In this document: positions 58,784-64,000 of the stretch, piece after piece | Numbering within the stretch: the stretch's first letter is position 1 | How the letters are laid out: the number at the start of each line of letters is the position of its first letter | Assembly (NCBI RefSeq): GCF_021026375.1 | Contig: NZ_JAJNDB010000004.1 | Location: 62,001-126,000, forward strand | Source: Actinomycetospora endophytica | Lineage (GTDB): Bacteria; Actinomycetota; Actinomycetes; Mycobacteriales; Pseudonocardiaceae | Reading direction: 5' to 3' | DNA: 64,000 nucleotides | Translations under genes and position numbers: made by a program | Notes under the pieces: model-generated | What the model saw: only the letters and a program-made list of their open reading frames with translations | Databases searched by the model: none | What the model was told of the DNA's origin: nothing

Positions 58784-59809
58784 GTGAGCGGAGCGGTGGC
58801 GCGCGGGAAGGGCCGGACGGTGACGTGGCTCGTCGTGGCGCTCCTGCTCGTCACGGTCGCGGCGGCCTGCGGGACGAGCCCGGCTCCGCCGCCGTCGGGC
58901 GCCGTCCGGGCCGACGTCGTCGGGCCGCCGCAGATCACCGCGAACAGCGCGACCGCGGCGCTGCCCGCGGGGACCCCGGGAGCGGGGAAGCCAGCCGTCG
59001 TGATCGGGACGAAGGACTTCTCGGAGCAGTTCCTGCTCGGCGACCTCTACACCCTGGCGCTGCGCGCGAAGGGCTTCACCGTGAACCTCGACCAGAACGT
59101 GGGCGACACCGAGATCATCGACTCGGCGTTCGCCGCGAACCAGATCAGCATGTATCCCGAGTACCTCGGGGAGATCGCCTCCGGGCTGGCGAAGGCGCCG
59201 GCCGGGGCGTCGGCGCTGGAGACCTACCAGCAGGCCGCGCAGTTCGAGCAGTCCCAACGGTCCGCGACGCTCCTGCTGCAGACGCCGTACCAGAACACCG
59301 ACGTCCTCGTCGTCCGTCGGGATCTCGCCGACCGCTACGGCCTGCGGTCGGTCCCGGACCTCGCGAAGATCGGGCCCGGCGGCGAGGGCGTCCGGGTCGC
59401 CGCGCAACCGCCGTTCCGGACGCGGCAGAACGGCCTCGTCGGGATGGCGCAGGTGTACGGGCTGAACAACGTGCAGTTCCTGGCCGTGGGACCCGACGAG
59501 ACCTACGGCGCGCTGGAGGCCGGCCAGGCCCAGGTGGCCGACGGCTTCAGCACCGACGCCCAGCTCACCTCGGGCGACTTCGTCGAGCTCGACGACCCGC
59601 AGAACATCTTCGGGTTCCAGTACGTGGCTCCGGTGGTGAAGCAGGCGACGCTCGCCGCGGAGGGTCCGGCGTTCGCCGAGACCTGCAACTGGGTCAGCGC
59701 GCAGCTCACCGTCTCCGAGATCCGCGCGATGAACCAGCAGATCCAGCTCGGCGGCGCCGACGAGGCGACGGTGGCGGCCCAGTTCCTGGCCCGGCACGGT
59801 CTGCGATGA
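58784..59809 (+). CDS. Glycine-betaine/choline-type ABC substrate-binding lipoprotein
   Basis: A 341-residue OpuAC/ProX-family binding protein. Signal peptide with lipobox VAAAC (Cys 29), then VVIGTKDFSEQFLLGDLYTLAL, ISMYPEYLGEIASGL and the hinge to a second lobe with VADGFSTDAQL and FGFQYVAPVVKQ. No ATPase or permease gene follows; instead it overlaps a four-helix membrane protein by 4 bases, so it may feed a sensor rather than a transporter. GTG start. Confidence 0.88.
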   Translation: MSGAVARGKGRTVTWLVVALLLVTVAAACGTSPAPPPSGAVRADVVGPPQITANSATAALPAGTPGAGKPAVVIGTKDFSEQFLLGDLYTLALRAKGFTVNLDQNVGDTEIIDSAFAANQISMYPEYLGEIASGLAKAPAGASALETYQQAAQFEQSQRSATLLLQTPYQNTDVLVVRRDLADRYGLRSVPDLAKIGPGGEGVRVAAQPPFRTRQNGLVGMAQVYGLNNVQFLAVGPDETYGALEAGQAQVADGFSTDAQLTSGDFVELDDPQNIFGFQYVAPVVKQATLAAEGPAFAETCNWVSAQLTVSEIRAMNQQIQLGGADEATVAAQFLARHGLR

Positions 59810-61101
59810 CCGCGGTGCTCGGGCCGGACCCGACGACGGAGCAGCGGGGGCCGTCCCGGTGGCGCAGGTTCGTCGCGGGCGGCACGACCCCGGGGCGCCT
59901 CTGGCGGTGGGGCGTCGCGCTGGTGCTGGCCTGTCTGCTCACGGCGACGGTCAGTGCCTTCTCCGGCTCGACGCGGACGAACGCGGCCGGTGACGACGGC
60001 ATCCGGCTGGCCTCGCTGGACTACGACACCGCCGAGCTCTACGAGGCGCTCGAGGGCGCCAACGCGTCGGCGGCGACCGGGATCGGCGCGGACCGGACCA
60101 CCTCGCCGACGGCGCTCGCGAGCTACGGCAGCTACGTCACCAGCGCCTACCTGCGCCTCGACCACGCCAGGGGGCAGCTCGAGGCGGACGGGCCGGGAGC
60201 GGCCGACGCCGAGTCGATCGCCTACGCGCTGCCCCGCTACACCGCGGGGGTCGACGCGGCGCAGGCCCTGCGCACTCTCGATCCCACCCAGGCGCAGCTC
60301 GACCTGGCCACCGCCAGCCAGCTCATGAGCTCCACGATCCTGCCCACCGCGGACGATCTCCAGCGGATGCAGCGGGACGCCCTGGCGGCGGACTACCGGC
60401 AGGCCGGTGGGTTCCCGGTCGCGCTGACCGTGCTGGGCGTCCTGACCCTGGTCGGGCTCGTCGTCGTGTCGGTCCGGGAGGCCCGGCGCACCCGGCGGGT
60501 GCTGAACCTCGGACTCGTCGTGGCCGTGGTCGCGACGGCGGTGGCCCTGCTCTGGTGGGCGACGGCGTCCGTGGTCGCGACCGGGCACGTCGACGACGCC
60601 GCCGAGCACAACGCGACCGCCAGCGCGCTCGCCCAGGCCCGCATCGTCATGCTGCAGACCCGCGGCACCGAGACGGCCGCGCTGCAGGCCGGCACCCCCT
60701 CCGCAGCGGTGACGGCGAGCGCCACGGCACAGTTCGCCACCGACTTCGACCAGGTGCTGCGGCCCGGGGGGCTGCTCGACGCGGCGCAGTCGAGCCCCGA
60801 CGTCGGCGCGATCCGGAACGCGGTGACCGCGTGGCAGACCGCGCTGCGGGTCCAGGGCGCGGGCACCGACGGTTCCCGGGTCGCGTTCACGCAGGTCACG
60901 TCGGTGCTCGGCGACGCGATCGACTCCGAGCGCGGCGAGCGCACCGACGCCCTCGCCGCCGCCTCGACCGCGCTCACCGGGCTGGCCGCCGGCCCGGCCG
61001 CGCTGCTGGTGCTCGCCGCGCTCGGGACGGCGCTGGGGATCCGGGTGCGGCTCCTGGAGTACCAGGGTCCGCGCGGGTCCCGGGCGGCCCGCGCCACCTA
61101 G
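59806..61101 (+). CDS. GlnX-like four-helix membrane sensor
   Basis: A 431-residue membrane protein that I assign by topology. Helices at about 36-52, 203-222, 235-258 and 391-411 enclose two large helical outer domains (53-202 and 259-390) and a short inner loop (VREARRTRRVLN). This is the layout of mycobacterial GlnX, which couples the binding protein GlnH to the kinase PknG. Here a betaine-type binding protein precedes it and a cyclase follows. No enzymatic domain is visible, and sequence similarity to GlnX was not tested. Confidence 0.7.
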   Translation: MTAVLGPDPTTEQRGPSRWRRFVAGGTTPGRLWRWGVALVLACLLTATVSAFSGSTRTNAAGDDGIRLASLDYDTAELYEALEGANASAATGIGADRTTSPTALASYGSYVTSAYLRLDHARGQLEADGPGAADAESIAYALPRYTAGVDAAQALRTLDPTQAQLDLATASQLMSSTILPTADDLQRMQRDALAADYRQAGGFPVALTVLGVLTLVGLVVVSVREARRTRRVLNLGLVVAVVATAVALLWWATASVVATGHVDDAAEHNATASALAQARIVMLQTRGTETAALQAGTPSAAVTASATAQFATDFDQVLRPGGLLDAAQSSPDVGAIRNAVTAWQTALRVQGAGTDGSRVAFTQVTSVLGDAIDSERGERTDALAAASTALTGLAAGPAALLVLAALGTALGIRVRLLEYQGPRGSRAARAT

Positions 61102-61158
61102 ATCCCGCGGCAGCGCCACCGGTGCGTCGGGCGCCCGATTCGTGCTGAACTGCATCCC

Positions 61159-64000
61159 GTGATCGACGACCCCCCGCGACCCGCCGAGCGACGGCTGGTC
61201 CACGTGCTGTTCGTCGACCTGGTCGGGTTCACCTCGCTGGTCGAGGATCTCGACGCCGAGGACGTCGCGCTGCTGCAGGAGCACTACTTCACCCAGGTCG
61301 CCGGGCTCGTCGCGGCGGCCGGCGGGCAGGTCGAGAAGTACATCGGCGACGCCGTGCTGGCGACGTTCGGGCTGCCGGTGCTCCGCCCCGACGACGCCGG
61401 GGCCGCGGTCCGGGCCGGCCTCGCCGTCGTGGAGTCCCTCGCCGCGGTCGAGGCACGGCTCGGGCTGCCCGTCGGGACGCTGCGGGCGCGGGTCGGGGTG
61501 CACACCGGGGAGGTCGTGGTCACCTGGGCGGCCGACGGGACCTGGCGGCTCTCCGGCGACGTCGTGAACACCGCCGCCCGCCTCCAGACGGCGGCCGAGC
61601 CGGGCACCGTCGTCGTCGGGCCGGACACCGCGCTCGCCGTCGAGGGCACGCTCGAGCTCGTGCCGCTCGGGGACGTCCCGCTGAAGGGGAAGGCGGAGCG
61701 GGTCGGCGCCTGGCGGGTCGCGGGCCGGCGTACCGGGCCGGTGCACGACGGCGGGCCCTTCCGCGGCCGGGCCGCCGACCTCGCGGCCCTCGGCGCCGCC
61801 CACCGCGGGGCCCGCGGCGCGGAGCGGATCACCGTCCTCGCACCACCCGGCGTCGGGCGCAGCCGCCTCGTCGAGGAGTTCGCCGCGCGGGCCGCCGGGC
61901 CGGCGTGGCTGGTGCGGGTGCGGGCCGACGAGCCCGGCTACGCCCCGGTCGCCGGCCTGCTGCGGGCCGCCGGCGCCGACCCCGCCCGGCTCGCCGACCG
62001 CCTCGCCCGCCACGGCCACACCGGGCCCCGGGCGGCGGTCTCGGCCCGGCACACCGCCGCGCTGCTGGCGGGCGAGGAGCCGTCCGGGACCCCGCAGGAG
62101 CTGTGGGCGTCGTGGACCGCCGTGCTCGACGCCCACGGCGACCCCGGCGGGCCGACCCCGGTGTGGATCCTCGACGACGTCCACCTGGCCTCCGCCGACC
62201 TGCGGGCCTTCCTCGAGCACGCGATCGCCGCCCCGCACCGCACTCCCCGCCTCCTGGTGACCACCGCGCGCCCGGGTGAGCAGGCGCCCACCGGAGCGGT
62301 GCTCACCCTCGACCCGCTCACCGACGACGACGTGGCCGACCTCGTCGCGGATCGCGTCGGCCGCGGGGTCCTGCCGACAACCGTGCTCGCCGCCCTGCAG
62401 ACGGCCGCGGGCGGCAACCCGCTGTTCGTCGTCGAGCTGCTGCGCGTGTGGGAGCGCACGGGCGCGCTGACCGGCGACGGCGACCCGACCGCGCTCACCG
62501 TGCCCAGCACCGTCCGGGCCATCTACCTCGGCCAGCTCGACGCCCTCGCCCGCCCGGTGCGCGAGGTCCTCGGCCGCGCCTCGGTCACCGGCACGACGCT
62601 GCCCGCGTCGGCGCTCCCGGAGCTCGGTGCTCCGGAGCCCGACGCGCCGCTGCGCGACCTCACCGGCGCCGGGCTGCTCGTCGGGCCCCGACCGGAGCCG
62701 CTCGACCCGTCGTCGTACACCTACCGCCACGCGCTCGTGCGCGACACCGCGTACGCGACGCTGCCGCGCGTCCGGCGGGCCGCGCTGCACCTGCGCTTCG
62801 CCGACTGGATCGACGCCCGCCGCCCGGAGCGCGGCGCCGAACAGGCCGGCCGGCACCTGGCGGCGGCGTGGGAGGAGGCGCCCGCGCTGGGCGGACCGGT
62901 CGACGGCCGGCTCACCCGCGTCGACCTCGCGGACCGGGCGGCGCAGCGGCTGACCGAGGCGGGGGAGGCGGCGCTCGGGGCGGAGCCGCTGCACGCCGCG
63001 GAGCTCTTCGAGCGCGCCCGCGATCTCGGGGTGGCCGCCGATCCCGGTCCGTCGGAGGAGCGGGCCCACCGGACGCTGCGGATGGCCGAGGCGCTGCGGC
63101 GGGCCGGTCGGCTGCCCGCGGCGATGGACGCGTTCGCGCAGGTCACCGACGCCGCCGCCCCCCTGACGTTCGCCTCGCGCGCCGCCGCCGCGCTCGGGTA
63201 CGAGGACGCCCTGTTCGACAGCCGGCTGCCCCGCGAGACCTGGGGCGCCCGCGCGCTGGGACTGCTCGACGACGCGCTCGGCCTCGTACCCTCCGCCGCG
63301 CCGGCCGTGCGGTCCCGGCTGCTGGCGGCCGCGGCCCGCGCCCACGGCTACGGCGGCGAGATCACCACCGCGACCACCCTGGGCGACGAGGCCGTCGCGA
63401 CCGCGCGCCGCGCCGACGACCCGGGCGCCCTCGCGTACGCGCTGCTCGCCCTCCGGCCGCTGCTGGCCGCGCCGGCCCGGCTGCCGGAGCGGCTGCGGGC
63501 CGACGACGACCTGATCGCCGCCACCCGGGCCGCCGGCGACCCGGAGCGGGAGTTCGAGGCGCTGCGGCTGCGGATGGTCGACCTGCTCGAGGCGGGGGAG
63601 ACGCCGGCCGCCGAGGCTCTCGCCGACGAGGCCGGAGCCCTCGCGCTGCGCCTCGGCCGGCCGCTGCACCTCTGGTACCCCGCGATGTGGCGGGCGATGA
63701 TGCTGCTCCACCACGGCGACCTCGACGCCGCCGCCGACGCGGTCGAGCACTTCCGCCGCGAGGGCGAGCGCTGGCACTACGGCGACGCCGGGCAGGTCCA
63801 CAGCGTCCAGCTGCTGACACTGCACACCGCCGCGGGCACCCCGGAGCTGGCGCTGCCGACGCTGCACCGGGTGGCCCGCGAGGTCGGTGGGCGCACGTGG
63901 ATCCACACCGCGGTCGGGCTGGCCCGCGCCGGCCGGCTCGACGAGGCGGCGTCCCTGCTGACCGAGGCGGCGGCGGGGGAGTTCGCGGTCGTCGGGAACG
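61159..64000 (+). CDS. Class III adenylate/guanylate cyclase fused to STAND/AAA ATPase, partial
   Basis: Open from GTG 61159 to the end of the window (about 947 codons). Residues 10-190 are a class III cyclase: metal Asp in LFVDLVGFTSL, Lys-Asp region VEKYIGDAVLATFG, and the Asn/Arg of GDVVNTAARL, all intact. An AAA/STAND ATPase follows (about 200-480): APPGVGRSRLV replaces the Walker A Lys with Arg, and VWILDDVH is Walker B. The rest is TPR-like helices. It probably makes cAMP in response to an upstream signal. GTG start; 57 bases after the GlnX-like gene. Confidence 0.92.
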   Translation, partial: MIDDPPRPAERRLVHVLFVDLVGFTSLVEDLDAEDVALLQEHYFTQVAGLVAAAGGQVEKYIGDAVLATFGLPVLRPDDAGAAVRAGLAVVESLAAVEARLGLPVGTLRARVGVHTGEVVVTWAADGTWRLSGDVVNTAARLQTAAEPGTVVVGPDTALAVEGTLELVPLGDVPLKGKAERVGAWRVAGRRTGPVHDGGPFRGRAADLAALGAAHRGARGAERITVLAPPGVGRSRLVEEFAARAAGPAWLVRVRADEPGYAPVAGLLRAAGADPARLADRLARHGHTGPRAAVSARHTAALLAGEEPSGTPQELWASWTAVLDAHGDPGGPTPVWILDDVHLASADLRAFLEHAIAAPHRTPRLLVTTARPGEQAPTGAVLTLDPLTDDDVADLVADRVGRGVLPTTVLAALQTAAGGNPLFVVELLRVWERTGALTGDGDPTALTVPSTVRAIYLGQLDALARPVREVLGRASVTGTTLPASALPELGAPEPDAPLRDLTGAGLLVGPRPEPLDPSSYTYRHALVRDTAYATLPRVRRAALHLRFADWIDARRPERGAEQAGRHLAAAWEEAPALGGPVDGRLTRVDLADRAAQRLTEAGEAALGAEPLHAAELFERARDLGVAADPGPSEERAHRTLRMAEALRRAGRLPAAMDAFAQVTDAAAPLTFASRAAAALGYEDALFDSRLPRETWGARALGLLDDALGLVPSAAPAVRSRLLAAAARAHGYGGEITTATTLGDEAVATARRADDPGALAYALLALRPLLAAPARLPERLRADDDLIAATRAAGDPEREFEALRLRMVDLLEAGETPAAEALADEAGALALRLGRPLHLWYPAMWRAMMLLHHGDLDAAADAVEHFRREGERWHYGDAGQVHSVQLLTLHTAAGTPELALPTLHRVAREVGGRTWIHTAVGLARAGRLDEAASLLTEAAAGEFAVVGN

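Noticed and set aside
59503..63906. Minus-strand open frame of 1467 codons across the sensor and cyclase genes
   Set aside because: It is the shadow of high GC at third positions; it shows no domain motif, is rich in Arg/Gly/Pro repeats and opposes well-supported genes.
1..64000. tRNA, rRNA, CRISPR array, IS element or prophage genes
   Set aside because: I read the intergenic spaces on both strands and found no cloverleaf, array of spaced repeats, transposase or phage motif. A tRNAscan or CRISPR search was not possible.

Overview
The window is very GC-rich with strong third-position GC, many GTG starts and short gaps. It carries actinobacterial signatures: CGNR, HxlR, BTAD and GAF-ANTAR regulators, DUF1707, DUF2332, DUF4185, SfnB/DszC-like monooxygenase, two maleylpyruvate-isomerase-fold proteins and a cysteine leader peptide. 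I read it as chromosome of a filamentous actinomycete, most likely Pseudonocardiaceae (Pseudonocardia-like). I see no rRNA, tRNA, CRISPR, IS element or prophage.

Layout. 1-5.6 kb: 3' end of an HD-GYP/LuxR regulator, an HNH-endonuclease remnant, a VOC protein, a divergent NmrA/LysR pair, and a SNF2 helicase converging on LysR across a long hairpin. 6-10.1 kb: SpoIIE phosphatase and RsbW-like kinase, a broken GAF-ANTAR gene, a PPOX-fold protein, and a RibD-fold reductase divergent from HxlR around a palindrome. 10.4-15.9 kb: Baeyer-Villiger monooxygenase plus hydrolase divergent from an AcoR/MimR-type regulator, then an epoxide hydrolase; a probable ketone/epoxide catabolic unit. 15.9-17.4 kb: cysteine-type leader peptide and a DszC/SfnB-like monooxygenase. 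17.4-24.8 kb: a BTAD/AAA regulator inside a set of genes (berberine-bridge oxidoreductase, GNAT, PIG-L deacetylase, AzlCD) whose three promoters share an identically spaced SARP-type direct repeat. 24.8-45 kb: HlyD lipoprotein, DUF4185 protein, EEP nuclease, CDP-alcohol phosphotransferase, SMR/TetR drug-efflux pair, slipin, ArsR-SRPBCC, amidohydrolase, hydrolases, VOC, CGNR and methyltransferase genes. 45-49.3 kb: Hyi-like isomerase and aminotransferase divergent from a second BVMO, then a left-handed beta-helix acyltransferase. 49.3-58.7 kb: central carbon block with ppdK and a complete aceE-aceF-lpd pyruvate dehydrogenase operon whose E3 carries its own lipoyl domain. 58.8-64 kb: betaine-type binding lipoprotein, GlnX-like four-helix membrane sensor, and a class III cyclase/ATPase running off the window.

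Most interesting signals: (1) a local BTAD/SARP regulon readable from promoter geometry; (2) a dispersed hairpin family whose stem sequence varies while its perfect pairing, CAGA loop and two flanks are kept, and which supplies stop codons to adjacent genes; (3) a binding protein/GlnX-like/cyclase cassette resembling mycobacterial GlnH-GlnX-PknG with the output enzyme replaced; (4) a second inverted repeat whose two arms hold the start codons of two divergent genes; (5) a cysteine leader peptide before a sulfur-acquisition monooxygenase; (6) a lipoyl-E3 fusion. Everything here comes from reading the sequence; no database search was run.
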